DNA from: Wolfiporia cocos
Lineage: Eukaryota; Basidiomycota; Agaricomycetes; Polyporales; Phaeolaceae
DNA length: 64,000 nt
NCBI GenBank assembly: GCA_029448655.1
Contig: JACCLO010000004.1
Coordinates: 124,001-188,000 of the forward strand
Direction of reading: 5' to 3'
Part shown: positions 47,362-58,340 of the stretch, in pieces
Layout: the number at the start of each line of letters is the position of its first letter
Numbering within the stretch: the first letter of the stretch is position 1
Program-made: the position numbers and the translations under genes
Notes under the pieces: generated by a model
Database searches by the model: none
What the model was told of the DNA's origin: nothing
Seen by the model: the letters and a program-made list of their open reading frames with translations, nothing else

Positions 47362-48116
47362 CAACAGAGGACGCCCAAGAATGGGCCTCCCGTTGCCCTG
47401 TCATCACAGCGGGGATGCATGGTGTGAAGCCCAAGGTGCATGACACTCCCAACAGTGTGTGCACAAAGGGCCAGCTGCTCGTGAGCGCACCCGAGGGTGC
47501 TCAGAATCAGTCATGTATGTACTGAGACTATCGAAGCAATATATTTGAATCAACTTGGAGATCTTCCTATTTCTTTGTACTTAACAAATCCATGGCTATG
47601 AAAATCTATGTTGCATGCTCTCTGAGGAATTGTGCCCATTACTGAGCGAAATTGTCTGCCTTTGAGTTGCTATTAGTAATTCTGTCCTTATTCATCCTGC
47701 AATTAGTATGCACGTCCTCGTTAATCCTGCAGTGACCATGGCCGTCCTATTTAATCCTGTAATTAGTATACATGTCCTATATGATCCTGCAATCAGCATA
47801 CACATCCTCTATGCTCTTGCAAATAATTTATCGTCCTCTTAGTTCATTGCCTGCCAGCTGTCTTCTTGTACGGTCCAAACAATACTCAGTACATCAGATC
47901 TACTCAATAGCTATTTACAATGATCTCATGTTTTGCCGATGTATAACCGGTGGTCTATGTAGAGTGCTTGTCCATATCAGCAATTTCACGGGGGTTTTGT
48001 CATCGACTTCCCCATCAATGCAGCGCTAGCAGAATCGTTCTGTGGCACCTGCCGGCCAAGTTAGGAACGGCAGGACGGATTCGGAGTGCCCAGTGGCTGG
48101 GGCGCCTATTAAACAT
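47362..48116. other. Non-coding stretch with short repeats
   Basis: No gene is seen. Around 47680-47815 the phrase (C/T)AATCCTGCA(A/G)T.AG.ATACA.GTCCT recurs about five times with changes, a degenerate 35-40-bp tandem repeat. Confidence 0.45.
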
Positions 48117-48118
48117 TA

Positions 48119-48808
48119 CAGTCGTTCCGGAATATAATGACACTTGTCAGTTTTTTTCGCACGTCGTTTCGACGCGTCGATCTTCCGAGCCAATGTTCCG
48201 AGCCTGTAAGCGCCGTTAAGCGCCCGTCTCTCACACTTTCACTCCTTCATCCCAAGCACTTTTTCCTGGCACCACGATGCCCCTACCCTCTGCAGACAAA
48301 GACGAGCTACTTCCAGATAGAATACCCACTCCTACTCCACAAAATCCCGATGAAGAAATCGATGAAAATGAGTTTGATGAACTAGAATCTAGCAGTGACT
48401 ATGATACACGCACCTTGTGAATAGAATCCATCACGGCTTGAGTAATGATGCGAATACGTCCTCGCAATAGTGATGGAGATTTGACGACCTGGCCAAAGTC
48501 ACCCAAGATTTTTTGCTAGCGATAAAGACTGCTACCTGAGACTGCTAGAATCTTGCAATGTCGTCCTCATTCCAGCCTCTATTCCACAGCCGTAGGGCTC
48601 ATAATCTCACGTCTTCACTAATATCCCTATTTCCCTTGACACAAAGAGCGTGATAGTGCGCATAATCTAGACAATTGCAGTGGAATACAGGTTCGGGCAA
48701 TGGGCGCTAATGGGCGCTTACTGGCTCGGAACATTGGCTCGGAAGATCGACGCGTCAAAACGACGTGCGAAAAAAACTGACAAGTGTCATTATATTTCGG
48801 AACGACTG
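48119..48808. mobile_element. Tc1/mariner-type MITE with ~85-bp terminal inverted repeats
   Basis: The left end CAGTCGTTCCGGAATATAAT is mirrored at the right by ATTATATTTCGGAACGACTG. The inverted similarity runs about 85 bp inward (to CCAATGTTCCGAGCC). TA flanks both ends (48117-48118 and 48809-48810), the target used by Tc1/mariner and pogo elements. The middle has only a 47-codon acidic frame (from 48277). It ends 69 bp before the start codon of the RING/SIM gene. Confidence 0.85.
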
Positions 48809-48877
48809 TAAGCGTTATATCCTGATATTGATTGATTACTTACCTTCAACTTTCGACCACCAACACCCCTTTTCAGA

Positions 48878-49747
48878 ATGCCCGCTCAGCGCACAACACG
48901 ACATACGAGCCGCCAGCCAGCACACGTCAAGGCCTCATCGTCACCTGCCCTCCACCCTGACCCTGACCGCGAAGTCATTGTCATCTCGTCGGACAAAGAC
49001 ACCCCATTGAGGAAATCGTCTGTGCAGCCGTATCGCAGAAAAAATCAAGCAAAGGGAAAGGGCAGGCCTCTCCCGCCTCCCCGTGATATCATCGAGATCT
49101 CGTCGGACGAGGAAGACGAGGAGGACGAGATTCTCAGGCTCTTGTTTACCCCATCTTCCAAACTGAGCGCTAAGGAGCCATCCGTATGTTTACTTGTCCG
49201 GCTTCACATACTCCTGCCTTACTGATGAGATGCAGACTCCCATTTCCATGCTAGGGAATTTCATATGCTGTGAAGTCTGTCTGCTACCGATGTGGAGGCC
49301 ATACGCGTACGTCCATGCTATTGTGCGGATGCGACAGCCCAGCTGATCTCTGCCCCCTACAGACTCTCCTGTGGCCATACGTTCTGCCAGGGTTGTTTGC
49401 TAGACTGGCTCAAAAATCTCTTAGCGCACCACATAGACACAAACCGTGTCGCGGGGCTCGGCAAACGGCTTCGCGAACTTGGAGTTCCCATCGATATCCA
49501 GACGGAACATTGGATTACTGCAAAATTGAGCTTCTATGCTGGGATACCATCGCCAACATACTCTTGCCCTTCCTGTCACGCTATCATCACCTCCAGGCCA
49601 GTAGAGGTATTTGCTCTCAAGAATATCGTGCACGCAATTGCCTCCGCTAAGGGCGAATCACCGCCCAAGAAAGCAATGCGGTCAAATGCCGCCCCAGGCA
49701 GTTTGGGCGGCCCATGGGATGAATTCTTCCCTCAGACGAGCCATTAG
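48878..49747 (+). CDS. RING-finger protein with two SUMO-interaction-like motifs, paralogue of the 11.1-12.4 kb gene
   Basis: Three exons (48878-49183, 49236-49306, 49363-49747) with introns of 52 and 56 nt (GTATGT and GTACGT donors) give 254 codons, 253 residues. The start MPAQRTTRHTSRQPAHVKAS matches the longer paralogue. SIM-like cores are EVIVISSDKDT and DIIEISSDEED followed by a run of acidic residues. The RING is CEVC, then CGHTFCQGC, then CPSC. The C-terminus (FALKNIVHAIASAKGESPPK) is nearly the same as in the paralogue. It lacks two of the four SIM repeat units and the small second exon of that gene. The frame is intact and splice sites are good, so it may be functional. A MITE lies in its promoter. 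Confidence 0.75.
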
Positions 49748-51682
49748 ATGTCGGCAGTTTTGTTTTGTTTTATCTATATGGATTGTTGTATTCTCAATTG
49801 TACTGTATATCTCAGATGACCCAGGTGACAAGGAAATGTTTGTCGAGCTGTCCATGAGACAGTCCGTAGACGTTGTACAATTGTTTGACCTATACCCACA
49901 CATCTCTCATGGCATATTCAATGATTTCAATCCAGGAGGCAGCAGATGAAGGCAGCAGATGAAGGCCGCGGCTCGTCCTGCGGCTGCCGCGTGAGTGACT
50001 ACACACCTCTGGCCCGCTCTCCCACCCTGATGGTATCTTTGTCTCTAGCCAGCAGTTAAATGTGCCAAATGATGCCCTTGCAAACATCCTCAAGTTCATC
50101 GGAAGAGGACGTGATGAGCTAGCCGCATCAGGGCCATGCTCCGCAATGCGCACCAGCAAGCGCCCCCGCTCGCCCGACAGACCTCTTGGGGAGGACCTTC
50201 CCCTCCTCAAGAGGCCGCACCTCGGTGATGATGCTCCCACTGCCAGCCCCTCCCGGCGCGAAAAGGGAAAGGGGAAAATGTCGCTTGAGGGAGAGCAAAA
50301 GGGAGGACGCGCCAGCGTGGGAAGCAAGGCTGGCCACAACGCTGAGGTGGGCGCGTCGTCGACGCTGCTGCCGAAGGGCTGGAAGGGCAAGGACCGGATG
50401 GTCGAGCCCGTAGCTGAGGGCAAGACGAGCGCTACGCACTCCCCTGCTATGCCGTCGCCGCAGCGCTGGAGGTTTCAGAACCAGATGCTCGAGCTTGCGA
50501 ATGACGACGCGGTGAAGGACAACGTGGCGGCGATCGACGGTGCGCGTTCCCTTGGCTTTTCATATCGAAGCGGGAAATGGGTATCCAGGCCCGCAGCAGG
50601 GGACGAGGCGCGGCTAGGGGAGTCTTCGGCGATTGGTCGATCCGCACAGGACACCTATGACTCTGACGCGGAGAGCGGTGGGTCGCACGGGAGCGCTGCT
50701 AAGGACGGTGACGCGCTCATCGACGAGTTTGACGAGGACATGATCGACCTGGGCTTTAGGTCGCAATACTATATCAACGCAACCAACCCCTTTGCTGCGC
50801 AGGAACACGCCGCGGAGAATGTGGCGAGTAAGGTGAGGTCGGAGGAGGACGAGATCCGTACCGTACAGCATCTGGCGCACGTTCGTGACTGATGGTGGGG
50901 CGGCGGGTGCTAGCTTCAAGGTCGACACACGGGGCACGGATATAGATGCACGGGGCACGGGTATAGACGATGGCGCGAGTATGGGCGACGGCACAGATGT
51001 GGACAACAGCGCGCTGACCACGATTGTTGATGGGAACGCACCGAGCACAATTGTGGATGACAGTGGAGCCAGCGTGGCCATAGATGACAGTGCGCAGAGC
51101 ACGGCCATAGATGACAATGCGCAGAGCACGACTGTAGACGCTGTCGCAATCGCTGACAACAACGCACCGAAGGCAATTGCTGACGACAATGCATCAAGCG
51201 CAAATGCTGACGGGAGCGCTGTCCGGGACGAGACGTGCCAATCTCACTCAATCAATTCGTCAAACCCCCTCCTCGCACCGCTGGTCGCACGCGTGCTCAT
51301 TGACGAGGAAGATCGTAGTGGGGCCCCGGCCGCCCCCCTCCCCAAAGCCAGCATCACGAGCAAGGAATTGGCGGAATCGGAATCTCTGGAAGAGACATAC
51401 GTTGAGTCGATGTTAACCGATATTGCCGGCCTCGACAAGGATGAGGAAGAGGAGGGGGACGGAGAGCGAGCCTACCTGCCAACGGAGCTGACGCAGCCGC
51501 TAAACAACTCGCCAATGCGAAGGGTTACGGGACCGTCGATGTGAGGAGTCGATGGACCCCTGCCTACCCAATTGTCACCCGTGCCTGTGCCCGAGCCCAT
51601 GCCGTCGGCTTCAGCTGCACCCGCATCGGAACCCAAGCCCATGCCGAGTTCACCTACACCTCAACAGGGTCCTCTTGCGGGA

Positions 51683-52760
51683 TGTCACAGATTTCTGTGG
51701 CATATAGGTGCGCCCCCCTAGGGTCAAACCAAAGCACTTATGTCTACTAGTCAGGTGATCTTATTAGCGCTACATTACTTGTGGTCTAACGGTTATGCGT
51801 CGCGTGTCACAGACTCACCGGTCTGTGCGACCATGGCTACATGGGGAACTCCCACAGCCCTCCACAAGGCAGCAACGACGCGCAGCGGCGTACTCAAAGG
51901 TCCATCCAAGCGACAGAGTCGCGAGGTGCCCTGACGTCGAAGGCGCTATCACAGTCAAGGAAGAGAAGATGGGGCCCCGGGCCAGCAGTAACACAGACGA
52001 GATAGCGAGAAAGGGGATTAACCCATTGACTAGAATCTGAGAGATGGGGTGTAAGCCCACATCTCGACGTAATATATACATGACGATTGTAACTACGAGT
52101 CGTGCCCTAAAGTAATGGCCCGTGCGCATTATCTAAGAGGCACATGACAAGTAACGTACATGTAACTACTGTGACCGTAACGTGTCCGTACCTGAGGTGC
52201 GCGCTACCCTACAGCGCTAAACTACTGAGTCAGATGATCTATATGGCTGGAGGAGACGCTGGAGGTGGCTGAGGATCAGGAAGACGCGCGCGCACCTAGC
52301 GGCGCCTATGAATACCAATAGCGAGGGATGTACAGATACCCCCCAGGAGTGATCCGTGACATCGCGCACCCCCTGGTCAGGGAATGCGCTAGCTTACGTA
52401 ACGTAATGTACATGTGACTGACAACTATATCGTGCGCTCGGACCACGCCTTTAGGGCGGGTCCACTTCTCAGAGTAGCACGGTCCCCATGTATATAAGCT
52501 AGCGACGTCTGAGCCTTACAGCTCAGACTTCTCATTGTCGACGTTGGGGCTTGTCCCCCTTATCTACCTCTATGCTTATGCCTCTATGGCCTCTATGCTC
52601 CAAACCTCTGCGTGCTAGTCTGAGATGACGACGGCTACTACCTCGGCGTGCAATGCCTGAGGGGCAAGAATAGGAAGCCGCACTACTCGTCTTCGACGTC
52701 GTCAGTCCCTGCCAAGGGCTGAGACATTAGCGCGTATGTCACTAGAGTTAATCTGTGTCA
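51683..52760 (+). repeat. Solo LTR inserted in a host exon, itself carrying a nested solo LTR
   Basis: It starts TGTCACAGATTT, ends ATCTGTGTCA, and is flanked by CGGGA at 51678-51682 and 52761-52765. Without the nested copy and one of its duplications it is about 516 bp. The hairpin GTCTGAGC-CTTACA-GCTCAGAC lies at 52507-52528, after a TATA-like CATGTATATAAG. Confidence 0.9.
51805..52361 (-). repeat. Nested solo LTR, relative of family A
   Basis: In minus orientation it runs TGTCACGGATCAC to GTCTGTGACA and is flanked by TCGCG at 51800-51804 and 52362-52366. It shares the CCTCGCTAT, GCGGCGCTAGG and TAGCGCTGTAGGGTAGCGCG blocks with the LTR at 540. The hairpin is at 52041-52065 (GAGATG-GGG stem, CTTACA loop in minus sense). 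Confidence 0.9.
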
Positions 52761-52870
52761 CGGGACCTAGCATGGGTGTTGCGGGTGATCCCCCACGTCG
52801 TGAGATGCGCAAGCACAAACCCCCGGCACCAACTACACGCCGCAAACAAGGGGCCCGGAGTCGGAATCTT

Positions 52871-53521
52871 CCTTAGCCATAGGTGTTGAAGCTGTTGCGG
52901 CGGTAACCTGTGTATTGTGTATTAGTAGCTGGTCTTGGTGTATAGTGAATTGGAAACAGTGCTCTAGATCTCTGGTTGGAAGCAACGCAGAGCCCAGGAA
53001 TGCTCAGGCAGCGCGAGGGAGGCGCAAGGAGAGTTGGATCACCACAGCGGTGAGCTTGAGAAAGCGAGGATGCAGCAATGCAAAATGACGGAACAAGCGG
53101 CAGATGAGGCGCATTTCGAGACTAAAATTAAACAGGTCTTTTATCATCGAATCCGTCAGTCGTATGTGTGTATTGGCCATCATCAAATACGCAAGCATCG
53201 TTCGCTGAACCACTTGGAGGAAGTGTCACATGTCTGCGCAGTGCGGTATTCTCGGCAATATATTCCTCTCATGATCTAGCGAGTACGATCGGCCCGGAGG
53301 CACCACGTGCCACGTGCCATCATTGCAGTAAGCTATTCGCCATTCGGAGTTAGTTGCAAGTGGCTTTCTCGCTTTAATTTCCCATGTAGAGTTCAAATAT
53401 TGCTACGCTACGGCCACTACCGCCAATGTCGAGGACGCCATTCGTGTTGTTGTTTTTCCGTCTCAAGCTTCCTACTCTGCCAGTAAAACATTCTCGGTGA
53501 CAGTCACCTTCTCCAAATACC
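52871..53521. other. Unassigned stretch before solo LTR
   Basis: Short frames on both strands (for example 53034-53279 plus, a helical peptide) are not supported by splice sites or a known family. The last 100 bp before 53522 read as possible coding sequence but do not join visibly to the ARP8 relic. Confidence 0.3.
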
Positions 53522-54099
53522 TGTCACAGAATATCCAGGGGGATATAGTAACAACCCTCGCTATAGGTTATACGGGCGGCGCTAGGCGTACGCCGCTCCT
53601 CTATGCCTCAGCCACCTCTACGTGCGTCTCTTTAGTTTGTTGGTCACCTGATTGTTAGGTTAGCGCTGTAGGGTAGCGCGCGCCTCATCACACTCACGTT
53701 ACACGTCACACTATGTATCACATGTCTCGCTTACGTACTTACTTACCTCAGCTGTTAGGGCGGTGCTGCGCACAGGCCAGCACTTAAGGGTAGACACTTA
53801 GCGTACCGTTCTTGCATGTATATAAGATACGACAGGAATGGGGCTTACTCCCCATCCTTAAGATTCTCGACGTTTGGGCCTCTGGCTCCTCTCTCACATG
53901 TGCGCCGTGCGACTCGCCTTAGGGCGTCCTCTACTGCTTGACTGGTAGCGACTCGACAATGCAAGTATCCCATTGATGATCAAGTCATATCCGAGGGAAT
54001 GCCTCTGCATTCATCGCTGCTCGCCACTGTCTCGTCGCAAGACCTTGGGGGTTCTCCCCTGCCTATAGCAGGTCGCACAGCCTCTGTAAGTCTGTGTCA
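53522..54099 (+). repeat. Solo LTR, relative of family A
   Basis: It starts TGTCACAGAATATCC, ends GTCTGTGTCA, and is flanked by ATACC at 53517-53521 and 54100-54104. It shares CCCTCGCTATAGGTTATACG and GCGCTGTAGGGTAGCGCGCG with the LTR at 540. TATA-like CATGTATATAAG precedes the hairpin at 53835-53857 (CTTACT loop). Confidence 0.9.
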
Positions 54100-54239
54100 A
54101 TACCCATGGTCCTGACCCGGCACCCCAGGCCCCAAACGCACAAACGTAGTGCACATTCTATAAGCTCTGTCCACCTTCACGACCTCCGACGTCTCCTGGA
54201 CTTGCGCGCTCGGTGATACCGGTGTTGCAGATGCGTAGC

Positions 54240-56640
54240 AATGGCGCAAATAGCGCGCCCTGAGAGTGCTCATGAGGTGCCAAATACACCGAGATGACCG
54301 TTGTACGCAGTTTGACGTGAAAGCTGCGGCGATTACAGTCTCGCTTTGAGACAGGATGCGTTACACCAAATGCCACGAGCATTCCATCCACATTCAACAA
54401 GCAGTTTGTCCCTGAAATAATTCCAGAGGCGAACGACCCCTTTCGTGTTGACTGGATCGTGGGGGATCCTGGAGAGGACCGTTTAGTGGGGGATAAGGTC
54501 AGCCCCCGGTTCATCTCCAGGTCCTAAAAAAACCGATCTATTTACACAGGCTCTTCGCCTCGGAGATCCTGCGGCCCAAAGATGTGTAGTGAGATGGCCC
54601 ATCTATGGTGGAAAGTTCAATACGCGAGATTATCCGTCGAAGCAATTGATAATCAGCGACATCGAGGATCTGCTCTGGGTGACCTTGAAGGAGAAGCTGG
54701 GCATCGAGCCCCGTGCATACAAGGTGCGTACCTTACATAGAAATATCAAGATCTCTTACTGACTTCTGGCAGCAATACTCTGTCGTCCTTGTGATACCTG
54801 ATTTTTACGACTGCTTCTATGTACAAGACCTCGTACGGACTCTCCTTGTCACGATGGGTTTCAAACAGCTTTGTGCACAGCAGGTGAATATCTTCTCTCG
54901 CTACGCCGGTTCACCGCTTACGAAAGTCGCATAGGAATCTCTAGCAGCCACATATGGCGCAGGTATCTCGAGTGCATGCGTCATGGAGATGGGTACCGTC
55001 AAGACCAGCATTTCCTGCGTCGACGATGGCATGGTGCTTGCTGATACTAGGTATTACCTTTGTGTCAATTTACTGTCACTATACTCTGCTAACCCCGACA
55101 CATGCAGAATGTCCCTCAATATAGGTGGTGATGATATCACAGAGTTCTTGTATGCTCTCCTGCAACGCATCAGCTTCCCCTACAAGGATGTCAACCTTGC
55201 ACGTTCGTATGACTGGAATGTCCTCGAGGATATCAAAGCACGAACATGTACCCTGGCTGAAGTATGCCTCATTTATTGAATTGAGCTAGATTATGTTGAC
55301 ACATATCACTATAGGCGGATGTTGCGCTGAACCTGTACGACTTCGTGGTACGCCGACTTGGTAAACCTACAGAAAAGTATGGGCTGCGCGCATATGACGA
55401 GATCATCCTTGCGCCCATGGTAAGTAGTCGCGACTGCCATTCTATCCCAGTCTGACACACATGCTGGATGTAGTGCCTTTTTGAGCCCCGTGTCATCGAA
55501 TTCGAGCAAAAACGCGAAGGCATGCGGCCCATATCCCATCTCGATGTCATGGAAGATATCGTGGATCAGCCTCAAGATCATGTCATAAGTATTGACGTCC
55601 TGCAGAGTGGGACTTTGCTTATGTGCATGTGCAACTGCCAGATGCAAGCCATGGTCATCTCGACACAGCATCTGCTGCCTGCTTTGCCCATTCCTATTCT
55701 CGTACTGATTCCGCCAGATTCCTCAATCCTCGCATCAGGCCCAGGAACCCCTGGCATGAACACACAACCAACGTTTATGGTTGTGCCACAGCCAGCCCAT
55801 GGTGGCCCACCGCTGCAGATCTCAAATTTCAACGGTGTGCACAAGAATGAGTTTGTCATGGTAGATCCATCCAAATTCGCTGTTGCCGCCCATCCACATT
55901 GACCCCACCTACGTCGGCGAGCAGCTCCGCAGCAACGCCAGCTGATACCAAGGAGGGCGCGTCGACGTTGACGTCAACGGGCACAGGAATCACGCCAACA
56001 CCAGCGCCCGACATGACCAACGCTTCCACCTCTGTGCCTGCCGTGATGCCTGCAGACACGATCGGGGAGGGCACGGTGGACGTGCCCATGGAAATTCTGG
56101 ACAGCGACGACGATGATAAGCCGGTGGTCCAGAACCCCAATTCCAATCCTGCGCATACACCCACGCCCGCGCCTATGTCAATCCTGCTCGGGCCTTCATA
56201 CCCGCTGTCCCAGTCCGTGCCCCATCTTTACCCAGGCGGGTATGCGATCGACGTGTGCTTCGAGGCGAGCAAGCTACCGCTCGACGTTGCGATCTTCAAT
56301 AGCGCCCGTGCTGCGGGCGGGGACGAGAAGATCCGGAAATACCGTGCTGGTCGTGGGTGGGACCGCACTTGTTCCGGGCATGGCACATGCATTGGAGAGC
56401 AGGTGAGCTCGCGCTGAGCAGGGTCTTTGGCGCTGCACTGACACATGCCAGGCAGATTGCAAGCGATTGCGACACCTGGATTACTGCTGCAGATTGGGTA
56501 CTTTGCGAAACGCAGAGTGCAGATTGGTTTCCAGTGGTTCTCATAACTGTGACCTCAACAGGACATCCTTGGAATGCGGTCTGAAGGAGCGCTGCTTCTA
56601 TCTGTGATTTTGCCCAATCAGTCGATTTGGAGGGGGCAAG
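54240..56640 (+). pseudogene. ARP8 (INO80-complex actin-related protein) relic
   Basis: The reading shows FDVKAAAITVSL-stop-DRMR, then NKQFVPEIIPEANDPFRVDW, RWPIYGGKFNTRDYPSKQLI, SVVLVIPDFYDCFYVQDLVR, QESLAATYGAGIS, LNIGGDDITEFLYALLQRIS, DVALNLYDFVVRR and KPTEKYGLRAYDEIILAPMC, separated by introns of about 50 nt. This is the order and wording of fungal ARP8. The middle is well kept, but the ends are broken: a TGA at 54347-54349 (arginine expected), a frameshift near 55895, a small deletion near 56341 before VLVVGGTALVPGMAHALES, loss of about 40 residues before TWITAADW (near 56480), and a 2-bp deletion in the last exon. Introns are present, so it is not a processed copy. Confidence 0.8.
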
Positions 56641-57253
56641 AGATCTTGGCATTAGTGCTGTACGGTGCAGATGTGTATGTGCAGGGTTGATAATACAATC
56701 TAATGAATGGTAACGACTTCCTGACTGCACGTGTGAGTAGCAGAAGGTGCACGCGACGCAAAGCATGTGATATAAACGTCAGTAGAAGATACGCCGTTCG
56801 AGACGGTTGCAATACAAGAACACCCGATGTTAGAGAACATCAAGAGGAGACACCGGCTTAGCTAGTCAGGGCAAACCGGTGCCGCAAGATCCGTGCTCCG
56901 GGGGGCCTCAGAGCTGCAGAGCAGCAAACCCGAGACCCAATAGGGAAGGATCAGTCATGGAGCCTAGCCTTCATGAGCTTGTAACCATTCGGACCCATTC
57001 TCATCCAATTAGTCGTAATTAGTCGTAAGGTGATTCAACTCTGCGTGACCACGCCTGCAGCCACGAATATCACATGAGAGTGACGTTCAGAAACAACAAT
57101 ATGCGTGGAAATAGCAGGGTTATCAGTGTGGTGGACTCCAAGGCAAAGGCGCAGCACTGACCTATTCTGGGCTTGCCAATCAACGAGCGACGCACCCCCT
57201 TCCCCCCACAATGCGACTGCTTCCGAAATAACACCTCCTTCATTACGGATGGT
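56641..57253. other. Intergenic, no gene seen
   Basis: Nothing recognisable is present; the short frames lack support. Confidence 0.35.
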
Positions 57254-57305
57254 GTTGAGCAATTCTGCAACTGCTCCATGTTGAGCAATTCTGCGACTGC
57301 TCCAT
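57254..57305. repeat. 26-bp unit duplicated in tandem
   Basis: GTTGAGCAATTCTGC(A/G)ACTGCTCCAT occurs twice, head to tail, with one difference. It directly adjoins the stop codon of the RING gene. Confidence 0.75.
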
Positions 57306-58340
57306 CTACCTTCTATTTGCCGTGAACGGGCAAGAGGTCATACGATCCCGTTTCGGAGTGGTGACAGGAGTGCGGCAAAGTGGACACTCCAGGTTTTCAT
57401 GCCACGTGCGGCATTCAGAGCACAGGCGTGAGAAATACCACTTTAAAATGCACAGAGCGCAAAAAGTGTGGCCGCATCGTGACGTCCCGATGGTGCACGG
57501 ACAGGCTCTGTCACCAAACGCATATGAGCGATGAAGTTGAGGGGGCAAAGGATAACGTACACAATCTCAAAGCATCTTCGCGCATACACAAGATCATCAT
57601 GAGCTTTGCTAAGGCGAGACACGCTTACAGTGCGCAAAAGAAGTGTACCTCCAGCTGTGCGATCAGCTGTTCAGCCCGGCTCGTGGACAGCGCAAGCATG
57701 AGGTCCTGCGTCTCCTGCTCCCGCTTCACTATATCACGCTCCTTCTCAGCAATCGCAAGCTGCTGCTTCTCGAGCTCCTTTTGTGCGTGCACAAGCTCCT
57801 GCTCCTGGTTCGCAACATCCTTCTGGCACTTGCTGAGGTCAGCCCGCGCACCCTTAGCTGCATCCTCGAGATCGTCCAGCTTGCGCTTCTGGCTGTCGAG
57901 CTTCTCTTCCGTCTTGCGCAAAGATTGTTCCCAACGCTTCGATTGGCTTTCTGAAGCCTTGTTTGGCGATCCGGATAATGACTTGAAAGTACGCGACTGT
58001 GTAGGCACTTCACTATCAGCCTGAATGTCTTTGGCGCCCTTGCCGTTCTGCCTGCGCATAGAGCTGGGGCGGTGATCTGCTGAGGTTGTGGACGCCTTCG
58101 TCTTATTGCTCCGCATGGGGCGCCTGGGGGCAGCACCTTCGACGAGGGTGTCCACGGAGTCACTGGAATCCTCCTGGAGGACTTTGCGTCTCTTCTGCAG
58201 CTGGTCTACGATCTCGACGTAGGCCTTTAATGGCTTGGACAGATCTATGTAGTTCGCGCATTGTAGTGCGAGCAGCAATGTCACACTGTTCAAAGAGTGC
58301 CTCAGTACAGATACTGGTGGTCAATCACCTTCTGCGCTCA
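57306..58340 (-). CDS. Coiled-coil RING-finger protein (probable E3 ubiquitin ligase)
   Basis: The large exon (to about 57650) starts with LKAYVEIVDQLQKRRKVLQE and has a basic Ser/Thr-rich linker. It then carries a long coiled coil (EKLDSQKRKLDDLEDAAKGA and QELVHAQKELEKQQLAIAEK). A short exon (LMMILCMREDALRLC) and the last exon, which ends at 57306, complete a RING: CTAC spanning the last splice, CGHTFCALC and CPLCRTP. The coiled-coil-then-RING order is common in Agaricomycete proteins and fits ubiquitin ligases that dimerise. The first exon upstream of 58293 is uncertain (an intron with GTGATT donor near 58328 is possible). The RING is intact. Confidence 0.6.

Larger units (their letters stand above)
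49959..52870 (+). pseudogene. Unknown low-complexity host gene broken by frameshift, stop and nested LTRs
   Basis: A first exon (49959-49990, MKAAARPAAA) joins over a 58-nt intron (GTGAGT donor, GTCTCTAG acceptor) to an exon starting at 50049 (QQLNVPNDALANILKFIG) whose frame stops at 50890. A second frame, open from about 50837 to a TGA at 51542, continues with acidic repeats of about ten residues (AIDDSAQSTAIDDNAQST) and an acidic domain. The same frame goes on past the TGA (PLPTQLSPVPVPEPM) into the LTR at 51683 and resumes after it (PSMGVAGDPPRREMRKHKPP), ending near 52870 in a basic tail. Needing one frameshift, one stop read-through and one LTR removal shows that it is dead or dying. I do not recognise the family. 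Confidence 0.6.

Noticed and set aside
50834..50911. A 78-nt intron to join the two frames of the broken host gene
   Set aside because: The phases do not match, so a simple frameshift is more likely.
54158..54514. A 118-codon minus-strand frame over the ARP8 relic
   Set aside because: The plus strand reads as ARP8 across the same bases.
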